Position numbers and translations under genes: made by a program. Positions 1 through 5,714 of a stretch of DNA of 6,350 nucleotides are shown one piece after another. A model generated the notes under the pieces. The model was given only the letters and a program-made list of their open reading frames with translations, was not told where the DNA came from and searched no databases. The first letter of the stretch is position 1. Each line of letters begins with the position of its first letter. This stretch comes from an uncultured Cellvibrio sp. (GTDB taxonomy: Bacteria > Pseudomonadota > Gammaproteobacteria > Pseudomonadales > Cellvibrionaceae): NCBI GenBank assembly GCA_946482345.1, contig CAMLRJ010000214.1:1-6350 (forward strand). Direction: 5' to 3'.

Positions 1-23
1 TGTTTGTGTCAGGCTTGTTCACG

Positions 24-52
24 TTGATTGATAAGATCTATTACAAAATAAT
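24..52 (+). promoter_or_regulatory. Possible sigma70 promoter of the pectate lyase gene
   Basis: A TTGATT hexamer (24-29) is followed after 17 bases by AATAAT (47-52); these match the -35 and -10 consensus at 4/6 and 5/6 positions. Transcription would begin near 59 and leave an untranslated leader of about 120 bases. No better-spaced pair was found closer to the start codon: TATAAC at 161-166 lies too near the ATG and has no partner at proper distance. Matches of this quality occur by chance in AT-rich DNA, so this is only a candidate. Confidence 0.3.
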
Positions 53-95
53 GGCGCCTGGGTTAACATCGCCTACCGCAAAATATTGATCTTAT
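31..95. repeat. Separated inverted repeat ATAAGATC / GATCTTAT
   Basis: ATAAGATC at 31-38 recurs as its exact reverse complement GATCTTAT at 88-95, 49 bases apart. The first arm falls inside the spacer of the candidate promoter and the second lies in the presumed leader. Such an arrangement could be a pair of half-operators for a looping regulator of pectin-degradation genes, but no known operator is recognised and 8-base arms can arise by chance. Confidence 0.3.
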
Positions 96-178
96 AAGAA
101 TGCGGACTTTCGGCACAGGTTTCGGTTAGTTGTTGTCGCCCGTGTATGTGGCAGAAGTTTTATAACTGAGATAAATCC

Positions 179-1510
179 ATGAAAATTACTTTTTTGTTTG
201 CACTCGGTGCCGGACTGATTTTATCCGGCTGTGGAGGTTCTTCGGGATCATCCAACTCAAACTCTTCGACTATTGCATCCAGCATTTCTGTTATTAGCAG
301 TAGTCATTCATCCAGCAATTTAACAAGCAGTTCTGTTTCCTCTAACTCAATTAGCAGTTCTGTATCAAGCAGTCTGATGTCGAGTAGCTCAACAGTGAGC
401 AACTCTTCAAGTTCAAATTCAAGTCATTCAAGTGCGCCTTTGTTATCGCAAACCAACAACCCGATTAATACTGTGTTAAATAATTACAAAAGTTGGTTAA
501 GTTCTACAGGTGATGCTGCTGCCAAATTAACCGCAGACAAACTGCGTGCAGACAATATGATCACCTGGCAAATGCCTCACGGTGGTTTTTATAAATTTGC
601 TGTGACCAAATATGACTCGCCCTGGAATGGTACTGCTGCGCGTTCCGAGTGGACAGGGGCGAGCGGTGTTGAATTGGGAACTATCGATAACAATGCAACT
701 GTCAGTGAAATTTTATTTTTGGCAGATGTTTACCAGCGTAGTGGTGTAACGGCTTATCGCGATGCGGCGCGTAATGCACTCGATTTTTTGTTGAAAATGC
801 AATACTCATCAGGCGGATGGCCACAAGTGTATCCTGCGCGTACAGGTACTATTTATTCCAATTACGTCACTTTTAACGATAACGCTATGGCACGTGTACT
901 GACGTTGTTGGATCAAGCCAGCAAATCGGTTGCGCCCCTCAATGGTGATTTATTTACCAGCACTCAATTGTCATCTATCAATACCGCATTGGAGTCAGCT
1001 GTCGATTACATACTGGCCTCGCAAATAGTGCAGAACAATATAAAAACTGTCTGGTGTGCGCAGCATGATCCAGTGACTCATGCTCCTCTTGGTGCGCGCT
1101 CTTACGAGTTGCCATCCAAAAGCGGTAAAGAATCTGTATTGGTCGTTGCATTTTTAATGTCACGTCCACAAACTCCTGAAATTGAACAATCAGTGAAAGC
1201 GGCCTTAACCTGGTTTCGCAGTGACAGTGTAAAAGTTGCGGATACCGCTTATGTTAAACGAGCCAGTGGTAGTACTGACGATACGTTTAACCCGATTCAA
1301 TCCAAATCCGGTTCTACTATGTGGTATCGATTTTATGATTTGGATACCGATAAAGGATTTTTTAGTGGTCGATTGCCAACAGATAATCCACCCGGAAATG
1401 GTAAACAATACGACATAATGGCGGTTGAACCCGAGCGTCGATATGGTTACGAGTGGGGTGGTAACTATGCGGGCAGCTTGCTCAGTTATGCGGTTAGTGT
1501 TGGTTATTAA
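179..1510 (+). CDS. Pectate lyase, polysaccharide lyase family 10 type, surface lipoprotein
   Basis: Predicted to cleave polygalacturonate by calcium-dependent beta-elimination at the cell surface. Residues 1-17 are a lipoprotein signal peptide with lipobox L15-S-G-C18. Residues 19-88 form a serine-rich flexible linker, and the catalytic domain fills about 92-443. Recognisable PL10-type stretches are GTIDNNAT (167-174), GGWPQVYP (212-219), TFNDNAM (231-237), WCAQHDP (292-298), ARSYELPSKSGKES (306-319) and RYGYEW (421-426). The catalytic part is about 350 residues, normal for an (alpha/alpha)-toroid PL10 domain. No carbohydrate-binding module is present, so lipid anchoring presumably replaces substrate anchoring. 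The start at 179 is fixed by the signal peptide; the ribosome-binding site is weak (GAG at 168-170). A strong terminator follows the stop. The family assignment is from motif recognition and is fairly secure. Confidence 0.9.
   Translation: MKITFLFALGAGLILSGCGGSSGSSNSNSSTIASSISVISSSHSSSNLTSSSVSSNSISSSVSSSLMSSSSTVSNSSSSNSSHSSAPLLSQTNNPINTVLNNYKSWLSSTGDAAAKLTADKLRADNMITWQMPHGGFYKFAVTKYDSPWNGTAARSEWTGASGVELGTIDNNATVSEILFLADVYQRSGVTAYRDAARNALDFLLKMQYSSGGWPQVYPARTGTIYSNYVTFNDNAMARVLTLLDQASKSVAPLNGDLFTSTQLSSINTALESAVDYILASQIVQNNIKTVWCAQHDPVTHAPLGARSYELPSKSGKESVLVVAFLMSRPQTPEIEQSVKAALTWFRSDSVKVADTAYVKRASGSTDDTFNPIQSKSGSTMWYRFYDLDTDKGFFSGRLPTDNPPGNGKQYDIMAVEPERRYGYEWGGNYAGSLLSYAVSVGY
236..440 (+). repeat. 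Low-complexity serine-rich linker coding segment
   Basis: About 68 codons encode mostly Ser with Asn, Val, Ile and Thr. Short direct nucleotide repeats are visible, for example AGCAGTTCTGT at 326-336 and again at 353-363. Mixed AGC/AGT/TCA/TCT codons keep the tract from being a simple microsatellite. Poly-serine linkers of this kind are characteristic of Cellvibrio and Saccharophagus-type secreted enzymes; here the segment separates the lipid anchor from the lyase domain. Confidence 0.85.
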
Positions 1511-1536
1511 TTCCGAAATATAAATCCTGTTATTTG

Positions 1537-1572
1537 AAAACCTATTGCGATATACGCAATAGGTTTTTTTTT
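1537..1572 (+). terminator. Rho-independent terminator after the pectate lyase gene
   Basis: A perfect 13-bp stem (AAAACCTATTGCG at 1537-1549 pairing with 1555-1567) encloses the loop ATATA and runs into T's to 1572. It starts 27 bases after the lyase stop codon and ends just before the stop of the convergent regulator gene. On the minus strand the stem is followed by TTTTC, so it may also stop transcripts of that gene. Confidence 0.9.
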
Positions 1573-1575
1573 AAA

Positions 1576-2694
1576 TTATTCTGCAGCGTTATCTGTTTTA
1601 ATCAAACGCGATTTTTGTTTTTCTGTCATGAGGCTAACCAACGGCAGCAGGCGTTTTATTAAGTGATTCATTTGGTGCTCGGTAATATTAACTTCCCCCT
1701 TGCTGATAGCATCAAGCAAATTATCAACGGACACTTGTATTTTTTCATCAGGGTTGGAATCGTTCAATTTTAATAATTGAACTTCGCCTTGTCCTACTTT
1801 ATGAGCATTCTGTAATGCTTGTTCGGCAGCGGCAATCAAAGCATCAGCACTGGTGGGCACGCCTTTTCGGACAATTGAAATGCCTGCTGAAATGCTGACA
1901 GGGACAATTTGTTCGCCAACTTTTATTTTAAACGTTTTTATGCGTTCACATAAACGTTTGGCCAACATAATAACGCCTTCGGTTTTGGCCATGGGTAAAA
2001 TCACCAGGAATTTATCCAGACCATAACGCCCAACGCTATCCTCTTTGCGAATCGCGCTTAATAAACTATTGGCAGTTTGTTTGATAATGCTATTGCAAAT
2101 TTTATCGCCAACACGATCATGCAAGGTTTTAAAGTCATCCAATTCAAACAGCACTATCGCCATGTTTTCGGCATGTCGATTGATAAAAGAGACATCTTTA
2201 TCCAATTGTTTTTTCAAACCATTGTGATTCAATGTTGCGGTCAGTACATCAATATCGGCATTTTTTTGTAATACTTCTTTATCCCGTCGATAGCTGGTAT
2301 GCGCTTCGGCTCTTGCCAGAATTTCAGTGGAGTTAAATGGTTTGGTTATAAAATCAGTTGCACCTAATTCAAAAACTCTTTTTTTAACATCCTCTTCTTC
2401 TGCAGCACCGGTGATCACAATTACCGGTTGATGACGAATACTTTCGTTTTCCGATTGCCTGATACGTTGAATAAGCCCGTAACCGTCGAGCAATGGCATT
2501 CCCAAATCAGTAAATACCATCTGGATACTGTCGTCTTCACAAATCTTTTGCCAGGCTTCTTCACCATTCTCGGCAATTACCAAATCAAACTTGACTGACA
2601 ATATTCTGGATATAGTAATCCTGACGATTTTGGAATCGTCCACCAGTAATATTTTGGCCTTTTTTAACTCATCCGTTAGCGGTGCTAGTGTCAT
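1576..2694 (-). CDS. Response regulator with receiver domain and degenerate GGDEF domain
   Basis: Residues 13-135 are a CheY-like receiver: acidic pair D19-D20, phospho-acceptor D63 (TDLGMP), T95 and K118 (TKPF) are all present, so phosphorylation by a histidine kinase is expected. A GGDEF-fold domain spans about 147-300, opening with DVLTATLNHNGL. The signature is GLDKF (225-229) instead of GG(D/E)EF. By alignment to PleD, the metal-binding Asp is E184, the guanine-binding Asn is H192 and the guanine-binding Asp is N201, so diguanylate cyclase activity is unlikely. The inhibitory-site motif R216-x-x-D219 is kept at the canonical five-residue distance from the signature, which suggests c-di-GMP binding. 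An approximately 70-residue C-terminal extension (about 303-372) is not recognised. No kinase gene is adjacent. The ribosome-binding site is weak, but the start gives a complete receiver domain. Confidence 0.88.
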   Translation of the reverse strand: MTLAPLTDELKKAKILLVDDSKIVRITISRILSVKFDLVIAENGEEAWQKICEDDSIQMVFTDLGMPLLDGYGLIQRIRQSENESIRHQPVIVITGAAEEEDVKKRVFELGATDFITKPFNSTEILARAEAHTSYRRDKEVLQKNADIDVLTATLNHNGLKKQLDKDVSFINRHAENMAIVLFELDDFKTLHDRVGDKICNSIIKQTANSLLSAIRKEDSVGRYGLDKFLVILPMAKTEGVIMLAKRLCERIKTFKIKVGEQIVPVSISAGISIVRKGVPTSADALIAAAEQALQNAHKVGQGEVQLLKLNDSNPDEKIQVSVDNLLDAISKGEVNITEHQMNHLIKRLLPLVSLMTEKQKSRLIKTDNAAE

Positions 2695-2862
2695 CTGGGT
2701 TCAACTTATTGAAGTAGATTGATGTTTGCTAATAACTATAGTGGATATGAAAAAAATATCCTCAAAATTGCTATGAAATGCGCCATGCCCAGTGTTTCTA
2801 TTGGTAATAATCAGGTAATTTTGCGTGGCAGGATAGTCGGTAGTTTGATGTTTACAACAATC

Positions 2863-2868
2863 AAGAGG
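2863..2868 (+). promoter_or_regulatory. Ribosome binding site that decides the nuclease start
   Basis: AAGAGG lies six bases before the ATG at 2875. The same frame is open upstream to TTG 2719 and ATG 2722, but these lack a comparable Shine-Dalgarno sequence. The approximately 50 extra residues have no recognisable content, so the start at 2875 is preferred. Confidence 0.65.
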
Positions 2869-2874
2869 TGCGTC

Positions 2875-3345
2875 ATGCCATTAACCAGAAAACAATTAGC
2901 TGAAAAATCGAATGCAGGTTGGGCGAGTAAGGATGTGAGAGGGTTGTTCAATAGCAAATCTGAATTTGAAACATTTTTGCTAACAGAATTGGGGGATCGC
3001 AAAAAATTTCCCGTTACCCGTTATTCTCCAAACAGTTCAGGTACACCTACCATTGTGTGGTTTTCTTTGGGCGGGGTTAATCAACCGGGTCTTGATCCGG
3101 GTGCCAGCTATATTAAAAAAGTGTTGATTACTTACACAGGCAAACGTACGGATGATTATGCGAGCGCCAATCGTGCCTGTGGTTATACATCGACGCCGAA
3201 AAACTGCGTCTGGCATCATTTTCACGATTACGATCAAACGGCAAAGCAGGGCACTATGTATTTAATGAAGGATGAAGATCATCAAACTTATCATTGGGGT
3301 GGCGTATCACAATATTGTTATGCAAATGACTGCACTTATGGATAA
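2875..3345 (+). CDS. WHH-type HNH/endonuclease VII-fold nuclease (toxin-like)
   Basis: A 156-residue protein with no signal peptide. The C-terminal half carries the hallmark of the WHH/LHH branch of the HNH/Endo VII (beta-beta-alpha-metal) nucleases: W113-H114-H115, then GTMYL (126-130), H136 and H140-W-G-G143. These match the usual pattern of WHH, GTM.L, DxH and HxGG in order and spacing. Known members cut DNA or RNA and are often the terminal toxin domain of polymorphic, contact-dependent or type VI effectors. The N-terminal about 100 residues are not recognised and contain no PAAR, VgrG, RHS or colicin-translocation motif. There is no co-directional downstream gene that could be an immunity protein: the next gene is convergent, with eight bases between stop codons. 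It could be a free-standing effector, an orphan toxin fragment, or a housekeeping nuclease. The fold call is firm and the role is open. Confidence 0.75.
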   Translation: MPLTRKQLAEKSNAGWASKDVRGLFNSKSEFETFLLTELGDRKKFPVTRYSPNSSGTPTIVWFSLGGVNQPGLDPGASYIKKVLITYTGKRTDDYASANRACGYTSTPKNCVWHHFHDYDQTAKQGTMYLMKDEDHQTYHWGGVSQYCYANDCTYG

Positions 3346-3353
3346 TGAAATTT

Positions 3354-3581
3354 TCAGTCCCATGATGAATTTTTATCAACCCATTTAATACAGTAATAAT
3401 ACCAGTGAGCAGCACCCAGCATAGCAACACCAAAGAAAAACCAAGGATTAAAAAATCCAATTATCAAACAAAGTGCTGCTATCACTATACATAAAATAGT
3501 ATAAAAATAAGCTACCTTTTTTGAATTGATGCCCACCAATCCAAGGTATACAAATTCCGGCATGTTATCTTTTCTTTTCAT
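3354..3581 (-). CDS. Small two-helix membrane protein, unknown function
   Basis: A 75-residue protein with a basic N-terminus (MKRKD) and two hydrophobic segments at about 23-42 and 44-64. The tail is aromatic and charged, ending in WVDKNSSWD. An AAAGAGA sequence lies roughly 9 bases upstream of the ATG at 3581; an internal ATG at 3563 is an alternative start. It lies 21 bases downstream of the next membrane-protein gene and is probably cotranscribed with it. No family is recognised. The purine-rich start site, operon spacing and clear membrane topology support a real gene. Confidence 0.6.
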   Translation of the reverse strand: MKRKDNMPEFVYLGLVGINSKKVAYFYTILCIVIAALCLIIGFFNPWFFFGVAMLGAAHWYYYCIKWVDKNSSWD

Positions 3582-3602
3582 CTTGTCGGTCTCTTTTGGT
3601 GT

Positions 3603-3899
3603 TTAATTGGTCTTTTGTGATCGATTGTAAATTAATGTCCCCAGGAAAATAAAATAAACCACTAACGCGCTCCAGGCAACAAAACCGGTAAGGTTTTCAT
3701 TCAGTGGCAGTAATCCAGAGAAGCCAATACAAGTTAATGCCAGCAACCACCAAACCAGCGAATGCGCCCAACGCAGGATCAAATAAGTCCACCGCGAAAA
3801 ATTTCCTTTGGGTTTTGGCCACAAAAATATGTACAAAATTGCGATGCCAATCGCGATAATTGCTGCAATTGCCCATGGGATTCCGAAAAAGTTTTCCAC
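3603..3899 (-). CDS. Small three-helix membrane protein, unknown function
   Basis: A 98-residue protein predicted to cross the inner membrane three times (about 7-27, 38-62 and 70-91). A basic loop (KPKGNFSR, 29-36) and a basic C-terminus are visible. The start is GTG, chosen because an excellent Shine-Dalgarno sequence lies 8 bases upstream. The gene is the first of a two-gene unit with the 75-residue membrane protein. No family is recognised. Confidence 0.65.
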   Translation of the reverse strand: MENFFGIPWAIAAIIAIGIAILYIFLWPKPKGNFSRWTYLILRWAHSLVWWLLALTCIGFSGLLPLNENLTGFVAWSALVVYFIFLGTLIYNRSQKTN

Positions 3900-3907
3900 G
3901 TTATATT

Positions 3908-3915
3908 CTCCTTCT
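3908..3915 (-). promoter_or_regulatory. Strong ribosome binding site before a GTG start
   Basis: The minus strand reads AGAAGGAG here, with 8 bases before the GTG at 3899. It is the best Shine-Dalgarno match in the window and is what justifies choosing a GTG start for the 98-residue membrane protein. Confidence 0.8.
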
Positions 3916-3954
3916 GCAGTGAGCTGATCAATTAGTTTTTTGAAAATACAAAAT

Positions 3955-3971
3955 TATCTCGCAAAGAGATA
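3955..3971 (-). terminator. Possible weak rho-independent terminator
   Basis: On the minus strand, TATCTC and GAGATA form a perfect 6-bp stem around a 5-base loop, followed by ATTTTGTATTTTC. It lies in the 119-base gap after the stop of the 4019-4315 gene. The stem is short and AT-rich, so termination would be inefficient. It may separate that gene from the two downstream membrane-protein genes. Confidence 0.35.
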
Positions 3972-4018
3972 CCCTATGTTGAACCGGTATGAGAGACAAA
4001 AGCTCAGCGTTACTCGAT

Positions 4019-4315
4019 TTAGAAGCTGCTGGTTCGGGCTAGATACATTAAATTGCCAGTTAAACTGATAGCTGCGATTAAACCCCACAAAACCCATATG
4101 ACAATACTAAGTCCCGGCATAGGTTTTCGTGTTGCCAGCCAGTATATTCCTGCTGGTATAAGCGAAATAATCATGGCCGCCCCAACTGTGCCAATAGCAT
4201 TACCAATAACATATCCGATACCGCTCGAACCAGAAATGTTAATACCCAAAGCAAGAGCTGAAATCACAGAAAATACTAAAGCTACCACTATAAGTAAGAT
4301 AAAATTTTTCGACAT
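4019..4315 (-). CDS. Small three-helix membrane protein, unknown function
   Basis: A 98-residue very hydrophobic protein with segments at about 5-25, 33-60 (glycine-rich: GISGSSG-like and GNAIGTVGA) and 69-92. A single basic loop (TRKP, 62-65) between the last two should be cytoplasmic. The ATG follows a modest GGA ribosome-binding site, 21 bases after the transglycosylase stop codon. It sits directly next to a residual cassette R'' box, so it may be the first gene outside the cassette array or a gene brought next to it by a deletion. No family is recognised. Confidence 0.6.
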   Translation of the reverse strand: MSKNFILLIVVALVFSVISALALGINISGSSGIGYVIGNAIGTVGAAMIISLIPAGIYWLATRKPMPGLSIVIWVLWGLIAAISLTGNLMYLARTSSF

Positions 4316-4335
4316 ATTTATTTCCGTGATTGTTT

Positions 4336-4342
4336 GTTAAGT
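4336..4342 (-). other. Isolated attC R''-type box (remnant recombination half-site)
   Basis: The minus strand reads ACTTAAC, matching RYYYAAC, overlapping the transglycosylase stop codon. With its flanks it reads ATACTTAACAAA, identical over 12 bases to the R'' end of the attC-like site at 5046-5161. No hairpin follows: the next gene starts 20 bases further on. This is what would remain if the rest of this cassette's attC had been deleted, though a 7-base match could be chance. Confidence 0.45.
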
Positions 4343-5035
4343 ATTGCCATTACATTGTTTATATTCTGTATCAAGCCAGCCTTTCGGTTTGCAGGCGCCA
4401 GACAATATACTTTTAATTTTTGAAATACGTGAGTTTAGCTGCTGAGCACCGTTAATCGGATGGTAATAGTTAGGTGCGTTTAACATTGCAACTAACATTA
4501 TAAATTCCTCTTTTGAGAGTTCTGAAATGGCTTTATTAAAATAGGCATTAGCCGCTGCGGGTAAACCAACTACACCTGTGCGATTGTGCTGCCCCATATA
4601 AACGGTAGAAACAAAGAGGTGTAACTGATTTTCTTTCGAAAGATGTTTGTTTAGAACCAAAGCCATTACGTCCCTTCCAAAATCTATTTTTTTACAACAA
4701 GCAAACACAGCACTATAAAATGATTGAAATCCGCCTTTTACACCACCAAGTTTTTTACCTGATAGAAATACATTGAATGCTAACGAAGATGTGATTGTTG
4801 TTAGGCCTTGCCCTAACGATAAATCAACGCCGATATGATCGTAAAATGTAGGATCTTCAATTTTCAGCAAAATTTTTGATTGCTCTTCAGTTAGCAATGG
4901 CGGGTTATTGTTTGTGAATGAATCGGGTAATAGCTCGGAAACTGAAAGCGACGCCCAGATTCCAGCGACAACTAGATATAAGCCAATAACACTTAAAGTT
5001 CCTATTCCATACTTCCAGAGTTTTTTAATTTCCAT
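4337..5035 (-). CDS. Divergent GT51-like monofunctional peptidoglycan transglycosylase, cassette-borne
   Basis: A 232-residue protein, about the size of MtgA. One membrane anchor (9-30) is followed by a glycosyltransferase-51-like domain that would polymerise lipid II in the periplasm. Visible family landmarks are IEDPTFYDHIGVD (59-71) with the catalytic Glu at E60, TTIT..L..NVFL (79-91), S-K-E (133-135), VYMGQ (145-149), AANAYFNKAISEL (161-173) and AMLNAPNYYHP (183-193). It departs from the classic pattern: GGST is GLTT, the QQ pair is SS (83-84), and the conserved Lys is F87. The region of the second catalytic Glu carries an insertion of about 18 residues (roughly 92-122) and shows R121-D122 instead. 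No transpeptidase domain is present. Start: AAGTAAG lies just before the ATG, which comes 10 bases after the attC-like R' box. It may be an active divergent subfamily or a pseudo-enzyme. Confidence 0.75.
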   Translation of the reverse strand: MEIKKLWKYGIGTLSVIGLYLVVAGIWASLSVSELLPDSFTNNNPPLLTEEQSKILLKIEDPTFYDHIGVDLSLGQGLTTITSSLAFNVFLSGKKLGGVKGGFQSFYSAVFACCKKIDFGRDVMALVLNKHLSKENQLHLFVSTVYMGQHNRTGVVGLPAAANAYFNKAISELSKEEFIMLVAMLNAPNYYHPINGAQQLNSRISKIKSILSGACKPKGWLDTEYKQCNGNT

Positions 5036-5045
5036 ACTTACTTGT

Positions 5046-5161
5046 GCTTAGCGTTGCTATTTTGCGGTGCCGTTTTTGTTGCGCTTCTGTGTGACTCACA
5101 ATGAGCACCGTGAATGCAAAAGCGCAACAAAAATGGCATCCGTAACATTTCTTTGTTAAGT
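5046..5161 (-). other. attC-like recombination site A (integron cassette)
   Basis: Read on the minus strand, the element opens with the R'' box ACTTAAC (5155-5161), six bases after the stop of the preceding gene. It closes with GCTAAGC (5046-5052), ten bases before the next ATG. Between them, 21-nt arms at 5069-5089 and 5117-5137 pair with one mismatch and one G-T pair around a 27-nt loop. The pairing continues outward through GCGGT/ACCGC-type bases with one bulged base, as in the L box of attC sites with their extrahelical bases. The R' box differs from GTTRRRY only at its second base. Size (116 bp), position and structure all fit attC. A non-integron MITE-like palindrome is the main alternative. 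Confidence 0.72.
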
Positions 5162-5167
5162 ATTTTT

Positions 5168-5599
5168 TCATGTGTTGATATTTACACTTACCTGAACCAT
5201 AACACCATGATGATTTTCACACAACAACCAAGACATTGATTTATTAGTAATATAGTACTCAAAGCAAAAACTATTACTGATGAGGCAAATTATTGAACTG
5301 CCTAAACCCTCCAACACCCAATACTTCCCGCCTTCATCTGAGGCTATAAATAGATATTGCTCAGTGGCGCTGAGACGCTTTTTTAGCTCAGCGATTGAAT
5401 TTTCAGGCTGAAAACTTTTGTATGGCTCTTTAAAAGACTCCCAAAGCCACACTTTTTCAAGATCTTTTTCTCCGTGCACTAAAAATGTATTGGCTATTTT
5501 ACTGAGCATCCACTGCCATTTATTTAAGCGAACGAAAGATAGACTTGGAATATTTTCAGACTTTATGACCTGATTTATTTCATCTCGTAGATTTTTCAT
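5168..5599 (-). CDS. Cassette-encoded protein of unknown function (possibly DUF6756-like)
   Basis: A 143-residue soluble protein without signal peptide or membrane segment. The frame is open up to an ATG at 5632, but that codon lies inside attC-like site B; the ATG at 5599, seven bases after the R' box and preceded by AAGTAAGAAA, is the more natural start. Notable stretches are WLWESFK (51-57), FIASDEGGKYWVLEG (84-98) and a C-terminal block FEYYI..K..SWLLCENHHGV (113-133) rich in aromatic residues with paired His. This block recalls DUF6756-type proteins by memory; that match is unverified and no function is claimed. The gene is bounded by attC-like sites on both sides, forming a 560-bp cassette. 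Confidence 0.7.
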   Translation of the reverse strand: MKNLRDEINQVIKSENIPSLSFVRLNKWQWMLSKIANTFLVHGEKDLEKVWLWESFKEPYKSFQPENSIAELKKRLSATEQYLFIASDEGGKYWVLEGLGSSIICLISNSFCFEYYITNKSMSWLLCENHHGVMVQVSVNINT

Positions 5600-5605
5600 T
5601 TTCTT

Positions 5606-5714
5606 ACTTAATGTTGCGATTTTCGATGACATTTTTGTTGTGCTTTTGTGTTACACATAATGAGCACCGCGAATGCAAAAACGCAACAAAAATGGCAACA
5701 TTGCCTTGTTATAA
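5606..5714 (-). other. attC-like recombination site B (integron cassette)
   Basis: Minus-strand order: TTATAAC (5708-5714) as R'', arms at 5676-5696 and 5628-5648 pairing around a 27-nt loop, then GCAAC followed by ATTAAGT (5606-5612) as R'. Over arm-loop-arm it is identical to site A at 60 of 69 positions, including AATGAGCACCG and GAATG in the loop. R' departs from GTTRRRY only at its first base; R'' resembles the TTATAAC boxes of Vibrio cholerae repeats. It lies about 120 bases past the stop of the lipoprotein gene and directly before the start of the 143-residue gene. High similarity between neighbouring sites is typical of chromosomal (sedentary) integrons. Confidence 0.7.

Noticed and set aside
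2719..2874. A 52-codon 5' extension of the nuclease gene from TTG 2719 or ATG 2722
   Set aside because: There is no ribosome-binding site at those starts and no recognisable protein content. A good Shine-Dalgarno sequence precedes the ATG at 2875.
4002..4008. GCTGAGC on the minus strand after the 4019-4315 gene, preceded by AAC as in the R' end of site A
   Set aside because: There is no associated hairpin or matching R'' box at correct distance; a short resemblance is likely chance.
5600..5632. An 11-codon 5' extension of the 143-residue cassette gene from ATG 5632
   Set aside because: It would start inside the hairpin arm of attC-like site B; the ATG at 5599 directly follows the R' box, as in other cassettes.
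5046..5714. The pair of palindromes read as a CRISPR or an insertion-sequence end pair
   Set aside because: The copies are direct repeats about 550 bases apart with a gene between them and long internal stems. There are no short regular spacers, no transposase and no target duplication.
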